Notes: a model not told the origin generated them from the sequence alone. Shown: positions 47,990 through 62,960, counted from the stretch's first letter. The stretch is DNA of 64,000 bases from Xiphophorus maculatus (GCF_002775205.1 NC_036447.1:4948501-5012500), one strand, 5' to 3'. A program made the numbers and translations.

Positions 47990-48255
47990 TCCATTTTTTA
48001 TTACAATTATTTTAGATTTTTTTAATTATTTTTCTTTCTTTTCGTTTTTACCATATTTTTTCTTAGTTTTGTTCTATTTGCTTTGTTTATAATTTCCTTT
48101 TTCTTTCTTTCTATGTTCATCTTCTCTTCCTTTATTTCTTTTTTCTTTATTTTCTTTGTTTTTGTTGTTATTTTCTGTCTTTGTTTTTTTCTTCTTTATT
48201 TTCTGTCTCTGTTTCATTTTTCTTTGTTTTTCTCTTCCTTGTTTTTATTTTATTT
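47990..48255 (+). repeat. Long pyrimidine-rich (T/C) tract
   Basis: About 265 bp dominated by TTTTCTTT and TTCTTCC words. Open frames across it are phenylalanine and serine runs, not proteins. Confidence 0.8.
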
Positions 48256-48426
48256 TTACAATCCACTCTGGTGAAAATAATACCAAAAGTGGACCATTTT
48301 ATTTTCATCAAAAGTCCCACTACTGGACTAAAACTAATATATTTCAGACAACATAAACTATAATGGCAACATTTTTTGTTGTTTTTACCTTAGATCAGGG
48401 GTTTCCAAACCCAGTTTTCAAGTGCT

Positions 48427-48770
48427 GGCCTGTCAGGATAACAAATTTTGCTGGACGATAAATTATCCCAGTATTTATTACGATAAACAGTGATATTGCT
48501 ATTTTGACACCATTTTCCTGTAATATAAACGGCATAATAAGTTTGCCTCCTCAAAGATCAATAAACTTCAATTTTGTAAATAACGCTTTGAACTGGGAGA
48601 AATCATAAATATCCTAAAAATGAAACATCTAAAAACAGTAAAGTGACCATAAATAAAACAGATTATGAATTGACTGTAAACATAATATTAACCATCAAAA
48701 TGGGAATTACTGAGCTCATTTTAGTTTATCATGTTATTGATTGATTAATTGCGTATTGCAACAAGTTTAG
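48427..48770. repeat. Dispersed repeat family J
   Basis: CAAATTTTGCTGGACGATAA, TTTATTACGATAAACAGTGA and TACTGAGCTCATTTTAGTTT match 8957-9370. Confidence 0.55.
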
Positions 48771-49419
48771 AAATAAACTCTCTACATAATATAATCTTTA
48801 AATCTTAGGTTTTTATCACAAAACACAGTAATAAGTCTTTATTAAAATGAGTAAAATACATGTGAATGCTCATATTCTCAAGCTATAGAAGCATCATTTG
48901 AATGCGACCCATGATAACAAAAGTATTAGTGAGACACAAAAGATGAAATTGCACGACACAGGCCATTCTAAAGAGATTTGTATTGATTTGGAGAATTAAA
49001 GCCACAGCAGAGAAAAGGGAGGAGGGAAGAAAAGGACTTTGTCCATCTTTTGCTCTCCTACCAGCCATTAGTGACACTCCGGCCTCAGGCAGCATGACCA
49101 GCGTCTCCATTAAAGTCAGCACTTTCGTCCAGTCCTGAAACATCAACCACAGAGATCATGTCAGCGGACGTTATAATTCAACCACTTTGGGAGAGCTGAT
49201 GGGAATTCAGATGAACTGCACTGTAAACCCTCTTCAGTGATTGATGGACTGAGGTTTGTGTGATTTCCTGCCACTTTGATTTGGGCGCACAAACTTAAAA
49301 TACCATCAAATTTGTTTCAGTAAGTGTTTTAATGTATCTCATATAACATTTTCTGCCACTTTGATACATTGAGAGGCTTGAAATCAATGTGGCCCTTCCC
49401 CCCTACACACACAACTACT

Positions 49420-49722
49420 TAATAATTATGGAGCTACATTGGGGCCATAAAGTTTGCTCAGAACAAAATGGCCCCAATTTAGGTGGCATATTTTAACTAT
49501 ATATTTCAAAAACATTTTATTTTTTTTAAATATATATTGTTTTACTTTTTGAAAATGATTTAAAAAAAACATGAAACTGAAAAACACTTAGTTTTTTTAG
49601 TTTCAAAACATTTTTGTCAGTTTCACACTTTTTTTTCCAATTTCAAAATAATTTTTCAGATTCAATTTATTTTTCTTTTGAACAACTTTTATGACCCCAA
49701 TTTAGCTCTATAAATCATGGTT
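49420..49722. mobile_element. Inverted-repeat MITE, about 300 bp
   Basis: Left arm ATTATGGAGCTACATTGGGG followed by CCATAAAGTT; right arm AACTTTTATG followed by ACCCCAATTTAGCTCTATAA: roughly 32-bp inverted ends with a few mismatches. The AT-rich interior has its own inverted GAAACTGA/AGTTTC words. Confidence 0.65.
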
Positions 49723-50759
49723 TAAAGTTGCAGTATAATATGGCATCGTCCTGAAGATAAATTTATTTACCGTGTTTCTTTCTCAACATTTGTGAGTTTT
49801 TAAAACTAATCTTTGACTATGAATAATTATCTATGTTAACTGGTATTGTAATGCTCATATTGTGATGTTTTTCAGTTTTATTGTCCAGCTCTATTTTAAA
49901 GCTGCAGTATGTAAATTTATAAAAATATGTATTTTTTTACATATTTGTTGAAACTGTCACTATGTCGGAACAGTATGGTAAAAAAAAAGTGAGAAAAAAA
50001 TCAAGCTCAACATGCAATATGCCACACACTTCAAAAACAGTAAATGTTTCAATCTAATAAAATTCAACAACTGATAAGAAGATATGTCCATGACATCCAT
50101 TACTATGGAAAGTTATACAAAGCGTGCAAAGTGTATTAATCTGCCTTTTTACTCGATTATTAGGTAAAATTCTTACCTTTCAGTTGTACATGAGTAGAAA
50201 CACGTTGAAGCCGTGCTACTTTTACTTAAAGCTAAACCTCTGGCTACTCTACCGACCTCTGGTTTTACTTACGACAGGGGTGTCCAAACTCTTTATATGC
50301 CAATCAAAAGAATTTCAGACCAAAAAATTTCATATTTTTATAATAAGTTACACTGTGATGTTTTTGTTTTGTACAAACTTGATCATCTAATAGCTTAGTT
50401 AAACAAATAAATTGGTCCAATTTTCTTTTGCTGGAAAGAAAACTGTGGCCAAAACATATATTTTTCAAATTTGTCCGATTTTTAAGAAAAAAAGTAAATA
50501 CTTTTATCAGTTCAGAGCAATAAAAGCATGACTTAGGTCACCCTAGATGCTTGGAAATAGCTTTTTCCTAGTAAAAGAATGCAAAAATGTGTAGTTATTT
50601 AAAGATTAATACTTTGTATTTTAAAGAATTGAATTTGTCTGTAATCTTTCTTCACCAATTAAATGTAAATAGTTTCCATCTGCACAATCTTCTGTGCAGT
50701 CACAGGGGATTCCAGCAGGTGGCAGCAGAGGCGTGGGTCTGGCGAGGCGAACCGTAGAA

Positions 50760-50875
50760 GAAGAATTCGAACGCGTCATTGTTTTGGTTTGTTTCCTCTG
50801 CAGAAAAGTGGAGCCATAAACACTAACAACCGAGAACAAACACTAACAAATCTTTTAAATTCTGAACACAACGAG
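50760..50875 (+). other. pold4: Probable noncoding first exon and promoter of pold4
   Basis: A GC-richer stretch with CGAGGCG and GAACGCGTC near 50735-50777 precedes a sequence that ends in a strong donor (GAG then GTAAGT at 50876). The next acceptor, at 52066-52067, sits nine bases before the pold4 start codon, so this looks like an untranslated first exon. The start site is not determined. Confidence 0.5.
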
Positions 50876-52076
50876 GTAAGTTCATAATAAACAACTTAAC
50901 GCTGAGCTTAAAAGCGGTGCTGATGCACATCCGGGATCTGTTTGTGTTCGCCGTAAATGCACGTCGTTCATTGTTTTCTAAATAATTATTTAAATCCTTT
51001 TACTGACATCTGTTAGCGGGAGTATAACGCTGTAATAAATGAATGCGGAACTAAAGTCTGATTCAAACAAAATAAAGTGTAGCAGCGTAATAACTTCCCC
51101 TTTACTACCTTAATAACTGCAATTTAAATTCAAAAAGATTAATAGAAAGCTATATAATTAATATTACGAATTCCTTCGTCTCCCTGTTTTATTGTTTGAT
51201 TATATGTCCGGAAATTAAACCTTGGTTTACTTTTATTGAAGTATTTTATCCATATCAGCGCATCAAAGCAGAACTCAGTATTTTATTCCATTATTTACAC
51301 GTTTTCAACTATTTGGCACAGAATGTTTCAGAGATTAATTGACCAAGTAATTAGTAGAATCTGTATGTGTTACAAATCATATCAAGAATATTTTTTTAAC
51401 AGTTTTACATTTTGTGAGGGGTAAATCCTATTTTTCAGAGAGCCTAAATTAAACACATTACAATGAAAGAGAACAATATATTATAAAATACATTTATTCT
51501 CAGAATTAAAGCTTCAAATGCAAATTAAATTATCATATTGTGCCAACATTAGTCAATAATGAAACTATTTATAGTCACATTAATATAATAACTAGTAACT
51601 AGCAGTCTATGTTTGGAAATGTTACTTTAGTTTACAAAAATAATTTAGATAATCTAAATACCTAATTTAACTTAAAAACATGTTGGGTAAAGTGGTGATT
51701 CACCAGTCTGACCAATCTGATCAGCAGAATTATTTTAAACAGGAGCGGATCACATATTAGTAAACAAAAGCAAGTGAAAAGCAAATTTTGAATCAATACC
51801 AAACATCACATGAAGAAATAATATTTGATTTCTATATTTGATATTTTCTGTATTTGTTTCAAATCAGCTGTTAACCTGTAATAAGGAATCAAATCTTCTA
51901 CATTTTTCTCTGATTTCTATAATTTTGGTGCATCACAGTACGGGACAGGCAATAGAGCTCTTTGGTAAACTTTATAACCAGCTGTCAATATGAAATGATT
52001 CAAATCTGATTATTAAGTCATACAGCCAATCCGTTTGCAGTAAATTTCATTGATATGTGTTTTCTAGATCGTCACC

Positions 52077-53641
52077 ATGACAACAAAACGTGGACTGATA
52101 ACCGATTCATTTAAAGTGATGAAGAAGTCAAGGAGAGGGGGAAAGCGAAAGAAGAGTCCCACGCCTCCTCCAGCACAGCAAGGTGAGGCAGCGTTCGTGG
52201 TTTAAGCTGCTGTTTGCAGCTTAATGGGAACTTTTATTATTTTTACAAATTAGTTTCCATAGATTTATGTCAACAATATGTTCTACAATGCTAATCAAAT
52301 CTTTTATGATAGCTTTGTTTAAAGAATAGAGCTTTGTTTTGGTAACTTCCAGTTATTCTAGAACAGTCTATCATACGCTCAATAAGCGATACATCTGTAG
52401 CATGCCACTCCGAACAAGAATGAAGCTTTACTGATGGTTTTATGATATATAATTCCTTAGAAAGCACATTCCATTCATCATAGCATTGAAATCCACATAT
52501 CACTGCCATAAGAGCTAAAACACATATAACTTAAGATTTGTGTAACCAATCATTTTACAATGTTTCCATTCATGTTACTTTAAGTCTGGGCCAAATAAAC
52601 ATATTAACATATAAAATATACACGAACGTAGATACTTTTTAAAATCAACACACCTTTTGACTCATGGAAGGGCTGGCAGCATGAAACAACGCTGCGTGAA
52701 AAACAAAGTGCCGCACTATTTGGAGAAAACATCCATCCATCCATTTCCTTACACCCTTATCCCATTGGCGTCGGGAGGGGTGATGGTGCCGATCTCCAGC
52801 TGTCATTGGGCGAGAGGTGTTGTACACCCTGGACAGGTTGTCAATCCACTGGAGAAAACAAAATAACTCTTATACAACACTAAGCAGAAAATGCAAAATA
52901 AAAAATTAAAAGTATACAACACTAATTAGAAGTCAGATATACTGGCAAGATAAAACTCATTCAAATTTGATGTAATAAAAAACGTATTTACCACATCGAT
53001 AAATCAATTAATCGCACAAGTTAAAACAAATTCAATAATTTCCACTTGCATGTTTGATCATTTCTGTTTTCTCTCTACCTTCCTAACATAACCGGATGAT
53101 GAGTCTTTTGTTTACGGAGACTTTATAATTAAACGTATTTGTTGTTTCTGTTTTTTATTTTGGATATTTAAAATATCTTCCAGTTTCAGTGTTAAATGTT
53201 TATTAGAATTTAATGTTTATTAATGTTTGAGAATGTGTTCTTGCATCATTATGCAAACATTTGTTATTGTTTTTGTTTTGATGCAAACCTGTCCTCAGTT
53301 CTTTCTGAATCTTCTTGTTTGAACAGAAGATGTCACTACACCTGCCAGAGAGGAGGAGATGCAGCAGCTCAAACAGTTTGACCTGGACTGGAGATTTGGG
53401 CCCTGCACAGGTAGTAAATAGTAGAAGCCTCAAAATAAGGCTCTGTGATAAAAAAAAAATGTTTATTCTAAATGAAACATCTAGTATGTTGTATTTTGTC
53501 GACTAAATGATTCTGGTCTGTCTTCAGGCATCAGCAGGATACAGAGGTGGGAGAGAGCGAAGCTTCATGGCCTGAACCCACCTGAGGAAATCAAAGATCT
53601 GCTGCTGCAAACACACGATGATCCCGAGTACTCCATGAGGT

Positions 53642-53732
<91 letters not shown>

Positions 53733-54189
53733 TTGCTTCCTCTGATCACTGCATTTAAGTTATAACCGTAATGAAACATTCAAACAAGTCTTAAACTAGT
53801 CACAGCTCACCTCTTATTTGAGATCTATTAAGCTAAAGTCCAGCAGCTAGTAGATGTTTTTAAGACATTTTATTCTCATAATGGCACTGGAATGGTTCCT
53901 GTTATTACTTAAAAGTAAATGTTACATGCCTAAAAGTCTTAATGTTTTAGTAAGAAAGCTAGAATGATCTAGAAATGAAAACAATTCATGGTTTGTCCCG
54001 TAGGTGGCAGCAGACCCATCTGAGCGTCAGTGAGATTTATCTGTAAATGAAGCTTCCCTAAATTAATTCTGAAAAACTGCATTAGAAACTGGAAATCTGT
54101 TCTTTTTCTGAAAATAATACCTGCATGTAGAAAATTCAGTTTTTGCACTTTATCTTTTTTTCAGCCTCTGGAGAGAATATCCTTTCTGA
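52077..54189 (+). CDS. pold4: DNA polymerase delta subunit 4 (p12), complete, four coding exons
   Basis: Smallest accessory subunit of replicative DNA polymerase delta; nuclear, binds PCNA and stabilises the holoenzyme. Coding exons 52077-52182, 53327-53410, 53528-53639 and 54165-54189, all GT-AG, give 327 nt (108 aa; human 107). The start follows an acceptor at 52066 and has a fair context (GTCACCATGA). The N-terminus KRGLITDSFKVMKK matches the PCNA-interacting KRLITDSY segment of human p12, with one extra glycine. Family hallmarks follow: LKQFDLDWRFGPCTGISR, then IQRWERA, then the C-terminus SLWREYPF. The stretch between (KRKKSPTPPP) is basic and low-complexity. The third donor is followed within a few bases by a long AC microsatellite. 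An AATAAA at 54306 lies 117 nt after the stop. Confidence 0.93.
52732..52849 (-). mobile_element. GGAT-tailed retroposon with 11-bp target duplication, pold4 intron 2
   Basis: Minus-strand end AAATGGATGGATGGA; body holds GGGTGTACAACACCTCTCGC and GACAGCTGGAGATCGG. TGGAGAAAACA flanks it on both sides (52721-52731 and 52850-52860). Confidence 0.85.
53643..53730 (+). repeat. AC dinucleotide microsatellite, 44 units
   Basis: Uninterrupted AC repeat of 88 bp. It begins at position 4 of the pold4 intron, directly after the donor GTG. Confidence 0.98.
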
Positions 54190-54305
54190 GGAAAACATCA
54201 TGAAGAGGACAAAGATCCAGACTTTTGTGAAAGTCAGGGATGTTTTTATTTTGTTGTTTTTATGGCCATGTTTGCTATTTCTCTCATTCTGCTTGTTTTT
54301 TTTAA

Positions 54306-54311
54306 AATAAA
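54306..54311 (+). terminator. pold4: Poly(A) signal of pold4
   Basis: Canonical AATAAA 117 nt after the pold4 stop, followed by a T-rich stretch (54327-54337) that suits a downstream element. Confidence 0.6.
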
Positions 54312-54794
54312 AGATTACCATGTATCTTTTTTTTTTCTACATTACAAGATCGATACCATAGTGGAAGTTTCCACTGTTTAAAAAAACTGTTTTTCCTTTG
54401 GTGTCATCACACTGGCACACATTTCCTTTTATACAGTGATTTAAAAACAAAGTAACATTTTTCTTTTACATTCCTGTAAGTTAAGAGAAGCAGGGCCAGC
54501 ATGTTTTTTTTAATCTGCGCTATATTTTTTTTAATAAAAAAAATATTTTAGTCTGTTGAATACTGGGATAAAGAAATTGATGTAACTGGTTAAAAATAAA
54601 TAAACGTCTCATTTAAATAACTTACTTAATGTTATTAGGGGAAGTTTTGATTGCGAGGAATAATTTTGCTGCAGATGCTACAGCTTAAAATATAAATAAA
54701 ACCAATTGTGTGTCAACTTTTTTGTCTTTTTTTTAAGAGCTCAAAATGGCGCCCTCTGTTGGCTATAACTTTAGCCAGACTTTCCGTGACGCTG

Positions 54795-54967
54795 ATTGGT
54801 TCACATGCATGTCACGTAAGTGTCAGCAGTCGCACCGCTCGCTGATTGGTTGATAGCTGGACGGAGGCGGTGTCTTTCTTTCTCATATGTTTTCGCTGCA
54901 TATAGATCTGAGTAAGCGCTGATTGGTTAAGAAGGTAGAAAGGTCTGATTTCTCGGTATGTCATTGG
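54795..54967. promoter_or_regulatory. Cluster of four inverted CCAAT boxes (NF-Y-like)
   Basis: ATTGG occurs at 54795, 54845, 54922 and 54963, the first three inside the same longer word CTGATTGGTT or GATTGGTT. Spacings are 50, 77 and 41 bp. Multiple spaced inverted CCAAT boxes are typical of NF-Y-bound promoters, yet no recognised gene starts here. It lies about 600 bp after the pold4 stop. Confidence 0.35.
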
Positions 54968-55094
54968 TCCATTTTGTACTTATTTTGTTTATTATAAATT
55001 AAACAGAGTCAAAGCAATTTTTCATTGATGACTTTTAAGTTATTTCGTGTTGTGAATGTCACAATACATAAAAAGAATAGCAGGACACCCAGAG

Positions 55095-55590
55095 AGGTGG
55101 GTAAGGTACCGAAAAAGTTTACTCTGGTAAAAGGTAAACATTGAAGAAATGACTCAAGTAAGAGTAAAATAATATTTGGTTAAAAGTCTACTCAATCTCA
55201 AAAGTCTACTGATAAAATTATCAATCATTTAATATTTAAAAATTACATAATCAAACAGACCAACATACAAGTTAAGAGGAAATTTTAATATTTTAGGCAC
55301 TAAAATGACAATAATTCATATAAATAACAGACAAAATAATTTTTTTCCAAATGAGTTTCTTTCAATAAAAACACTTATAAAACTTGAATAAAAGCTGCTG
55401 GTGTGTATCTGGTGAATCTTTGGTTAAAACATGTTTGTTCTTCATTCAGTGGGTAGAAAAGCTAGAAATTTTACTCAAGTAAAAATAGAAATACATTAAA
55501 ATATAATTACTCAAAGTACTGCACACTAAAAATACTCCTAAAGGTAATTTGTTTTTCAAATAATTACTCAAGTAAATGTCACCAGTTTCT
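55095..55590. mobile_element. Family E (ACTCAAGTA) MITE, long copy
   Basis: Begins CAGAGAGGTGGGTAAGGTAC. Inner words ATGACTCAAGTAAGAGTAAA, AAAACATGTTTGTTCTTCAT and AATTACTCAAGTAAATGTCA. No coding capacity. Confidence 0.75.
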
Positions 55591-55879
55591 ACAAACTCTC
55601 AGACATCAGTTCTCTACTCAACCAGAAGGGGGCAGCAGAGCGTCTGATGGCTTTACTCTCATGTTGCGTTTCTGGGATTTAAATGTTGTCAAATCGTCGC
55701 CTTCAGGAATCCCCACCTCTCCACCTTAATCTCAATCTGAACCAGAGAGATGAGGCTTCATGTTGTGGGTCCAGATGGACAGAACCGTGACATGCCGCAG
55801 TAACTCTACGTCTCAGCAGTTAATCCTGCTGCTGAACGTTGCATAACGTCTTTATACTCTTGTTGTTTTCCTTCAAAAG

Positions 55880-56450
55880 AGCTTTGTTAAGTATCATTTC
55901 GACTTCGTGATGGTGAAGTTCCGACTTTATTTTCATTTTATTGTGACTGTTCCAACTTTACTCTCGCATTGTTATGGCTATTCTCATATTATTTCATCTT
56001 TATTCTGGTGTTACCAGAATAAAAATATGACTTTATCCTGGTAATATTATGACTTTTTTTCTCGTATTTATTTCGACTTTATTCCCATCTGATTACGGCT
56101 TTAATCTGGCATCTTTACTACTTTTTTCTCGTATAATTGCGACTTTTTTCCTCATACAATTCCAACTTTATTCACATATGATTATTAATTTATTCTGGTA
56201 ATATTATGACTTTGTTCTTGCATCATTCCTACTTTATTCTGGTACCTTTACAACTTTTTCGCGTAATTACAACTTTTTTCTCGTATAATCGCAAGTTTTT
56301 TTTATAAATTTGACTTTAATCCCGTATGATACTTTAGTCTGGTAATACTTCGACATTAACTTAACTTTATTGCGATTATGTTCATACTTTATTCTCGCAT
56401 CATTAGGACTTTATTCTGGTATTAGTACAGTTTCATTCTCACATTATATG
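55880..56450 (+). repeat. Long degenerate ACTTTATTCTCG/GGTAATATTATG array
   Basis: ACTTTATTC or ACTTTTTTC recurs at least 15 times in 570 bp, usually preceded by CG or AT and followed by TCGTAT or TGGTAA, at spacings of about 20-40 bp. Units are too diverged for a clean period. Confidence 0.75.
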
Positions 56451-56469
56451 AACAGCACAAGGATACCAA

Positions 56470-57179
56470 AAATAAAGCGAACATTTTGACCTGCAGCGTC
56501 ACGTCTCTGTCCCTGCGGTCCTTCCGCGGCGTAACGTCTCCGGCTCCAACAAGGCAGAAGCGGCAAGCGAACCGAGGAGAGGAGCTTGGGACCGAAGCAC
56601 ACCACAAACAGAGAAAACAATCAAACATTAAAAACCTTTACTTTTATTAAATGTATTTTTTGATGCAAAATGTAGAGTTGAACCAGTACTTGGCAGAAGG
56701 AGACCAGTGTCGTCAGGAACTTATGCGAAATTTAGAATAACGGTTACGGCTCTTATTTTGAAAGGTTTTCACCGGAACCTGTGTTTTGTTATCCCTTATC
56801 GGCTTGTTTTCACTGAACGCTGTAGCCTGACATCAGATTTACAGACATGATGAGGAGAAATAACATATTATTACACTAAGAAGCTGTTTTGAGCCACATT
56901 ATTTTTTTTTAAAAAACTTCAGTTTTTATTTGTATTTATGTATTTATTTATTTTTCACAAAGATTTTTATTTTGATGATACCAGGATTTGATTCGTGACC
57001 AAGAAGCGACCCTGTTTAAAATAAAATAAAAAAGAACAAGAAGAAGCGATTTTATGATTTAAAAATGGTATTCCGTTGGTCTCTGGAATGAATTTAGTGC
57101 GAAACTAATGGTGCATCGACGGCTCCTGCCTTCCTTCAGGCTGAACAGCTAGAGCTGAGACGACACCCGGACTGCTCCG
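56470..57179 (+). promoter_or_regulatory. atp2a3: Likely promoter and untranslated first exon of the SERCA gene
   Basis: GC-rich patches with CG dinucleotides occur at 56495-56595 (GCGGTCCTTCCGCGGCGTAA) and 57115-57180. The second ends in CTCCG followed by a good donor GTAAGC at 57180. The SERCA start codon lies just after an acceptor (58959-58960), so a 5' UTR exon ending at 57179 is plausible. Which patch holds the start site is unknown. Confidence 0.4.
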
Positions 57180-57779
57180 GTAAGCAACCTGTTCATCTCC
57201 GGAGGATTAACCGTTAGACATCATGTTAGCTCTTTAGCCTCACGGCTACTGACGCTCATTCAGCATCGATGCTCATAAGCTAGCAGCTAGCATAACTGGA
57301 CTCTGTCATCACGGTAACTAGGTCATTATGCTGCTATATTAAACTGTCATTATGTTAAATACCGAGAGGTTTAAAAAACAAATATCGCTTGCTTCTGTGC
57401 AGTTGAAGCGCTGATAGAATTTGATTTGGATTGATGGATTTTTATCAAATTAATAACTACCAGACAGCTATTACTACTGTAACCACATTTTTGGGTATTT
57501 GTGTCCAGTGATGATGAGCTGAGTCGGGGTATTTTGACTCTTAGCCTCAACGGCTGACGTTGGCTTTCAATGACAACAAATACTATTAAAATAAAATCTT
57601 GTCATTAATTATACCATTTGTTATTGTTTTTACATTTAGTCACGAAAAGTGCTGCTTTTTTATTTTTATAAAAAATATTTATTGTCAATGTGAAAGCTGA
57701 TTTTTACAAAATAAAGACAATTAAAAATATATTTTACATAAAATAAGCGATTGCATAAATATGCACCCCATCTATAAGG

Positions 57780-58830
57780 AGATTGACATCACCAGAAACA
57801 CTTCATCCCCACTGTGAATCATGGTGGTGGCAGCATCATGATGTGGTGATGTTTCCCAGCAGCAGGTCCTGTAAGGTATATATATTTTTTAGATTTACTA
57901 ATTAGTGCATGCATAACAAACATTACAGACTAACAAATAGAGGTATTTATCTACAAAATACAAAAGAACCTATTAGATAACAGAACAAATAACAACTAAA
58001 AATATTAAGTAAACAAACAAACAAAAAATGAGGTACCCAATAAAATGGATAAGACAAAACAGAACATAACGAAGTGGTGTCAACAGAAATTTAATGTGTA
58101 TGTGCATACAGCATATGTGGGGTAGGATACTCTTTTTTCTTTTAATCTTGGCAGTTATTTCCTGATTTTTATTATTATTATTTTCCTTTTGGGTAGAAGT
58201 GAAAAGAGTTGGAGAAAAAAAACCCAACAATAACAAAAATAACATGCCAGAACAAGGAATAAATAAGTGAACAAATTAATGTCAGTAAATAACACATTTT
58301 GCAATCTTATTAGTAAGAATAAAAATTAATTTCAATGCATGTGAGTTAATGTCACTGCAGAGTAAAAGACAAAGGGAGGAGATGAATTCAACAAAATATA
58401 GGAGAATCCTGGGGGACAGTTTGTTTCTGTCTTCTACAAAACTACAGCTGTAAAGTCCACATTAAAAGTGATAATGTGGACTTTTGTGTTCCTGCCACAG
58501 AACCTGAGCTCTTTTCAGTCTTCGAACTGATCGTAATCAAATTATTCTCCAGTCAAATGTGAGGCCATCTGCCTGTCAGCAGACAAACTGTCAAACTGGG
58601 TCATAGCAGCAAATCCTCAACAAAATGGCTGGAAAAAAGTGATTCCTACTCCAAATAAAGCCCAGAATTTATCCTAATTACAAAGATCTCTGCAGACAAA
58701 CCGCCCTGAACCAAAGCAACACCGTAAAGAAGAATATATTGAAGTTTCTCCAAAGATTTATGATGCTGAAATGAGTGATACTGCTAAAGTTTGTACCACA
58801 AGTTGAATCTTAGTTTTTCCACACACTTTT
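57780..58830 (+). mobile_element. Tc1/mariner transposase relic split by an insertion
   Basis: ACTGTGAATCATGGTGGTGG, CAGCATCATGATGTGGTGAT and TTTCCCAGCAGCAGG at 57812-57866 are the known HGGGSIMLW region of Tc1-like transposases. The match resumes at about 58378 (GGAGATGAATTCAACAAAAT, then GAGAATCCTGGGGGACAG). Some 500 bp of AT-rich DNA lies between. The reading frame is broken. It sits in the SERCA 5' UTR intron. Confidence 0.65.
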
Positions 58831-58935
58831 TAAATGTTGACAAAGGTTATTAATATCATATTAGGCTAAGATAATGACCGTATCACTAGCCTGTATTTAA
58901 ACGTAGAATATCGTCTTTGTAGAAACGTTAAATAA

Positions 58936-62091
<3,156 letters not shown>

Positions 62092-62184
62092 TGACATGTA
62101 CTGTTTTCCATCGGATTACTCTGTTTTTATAGCAGAAACAATCAATTAAAGTTGTACTATTTTACACACCTTCAGTCCTTGATA

Positions 62185-62960
62185 TTAGGAATGCGCTGAT
62201 CCACTGAGGTTTAGTACCGACCGATACTGATCTGACACAGAAAAACAGCCATGACTTGACTTAAAATGTTTATTTTTTTTAAAAACACAGACATAAATGT
62301 ACTAAATTACAAATTTGATCAGATAACTGATAAATTATCTGATCAACTGATCAGACATGTAAAAACAGAATCAGAATTCCTTTATTGTTGTTGTGTGAGG
62401 AAGCACAGCACAATTTAAAAAATAGCAACTCTCAAAACGCACTGAAAATAAATATTTAAATAAAAACTGTAAATACAGTAGAGGCAACTAGGATGTAAAG
62501 GAAATGACGCTCAGGGTTTGGATGGATTCATGGTGTTCAACAGCTCTTGATTAGGAACAGTTTTTTAGTTTGTTCTTGCCTTAATTTCCCTGAATCGCCT
62601 CCCTGAGGTTAAGCAACAACAACACAACAAGCAACACAACTTTGATTTATTCATTTAATGCAATTAGGAGCATGATATCCAACGTAAAGTGAATAATTAA
62701 GAAACTGACAAAAACAAAACGTTGTCTACGTTGGTCATACATGTAAAAAACAAATTGCAACAAATTTTCTTTCAAATGGTTCAGAAAGAGCAATTAGGAA
62801 TGCTAAATATAGTGTAGAATAAATATTAAAGCATGATGTCACTCAGAACACAAAGCGTAGAATTAGACCAAATAGATCTGCCCTTGTCACTAATCCTCAA
62901 TCTAGATTTTTTTCCAATGTAGGGACCAATACAGATAATAAATATCAATAAATACAGTTG
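62185..62960. repeat. Family F element interrupted by a TTTATTGTTGT repeat
   Basis: GGAATGCGCTGATCC and ACTTGACTTAAAATG on the left, AATTTTCTTTCAAATGGTTC on the right as at 36165-36640. At about 62364-62690 it is filled by unrelated sequence (CAGAATTCCTTTATTGTTGT) like the retroposon-type repeat at 20921. Confidence 0.55.

Larger units (their letters stand above)
45677..50700. other. Intergenic between p2rx3 and pold4 (head to head)
   Basis: No gene recognised; it must hold the p2rx3 promoter and 5' UTR. It contains a half family B copy (46573-46810), TTTC runs (46870-46886, 47748-47790), a pyrimidine-rich stretch (47990-48255), a family J copy (48427-48770), an inverted-repeat MITE (49420-49722), a family C fragment (49898-50000), a family E fragment (50130-50265) and a hAT-like end (CAGGGGTGTCCAAACTC at 50277). 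Confidence 0.5.
54312..56469. other. Intergenic between pold4 and the SERCA gene
   Basis: No coding exon seen. Contents: CCAAT cluster (54795-54967), family E element (55095-55590) and ACTTTATTCT array (55880-56450). Confidence 0.5.

Noticed and set aside
48083-48363. Phenylalanine-rich membrane-like frames
   Set aside because: Products of the pyrimidine-rich tract at 47990-48255.
53524-53779. Cysteine-valine repeat 'proteins' on the minus strand
   Set aside because: Translation of the AC microsatellite in pold4 intron 4.
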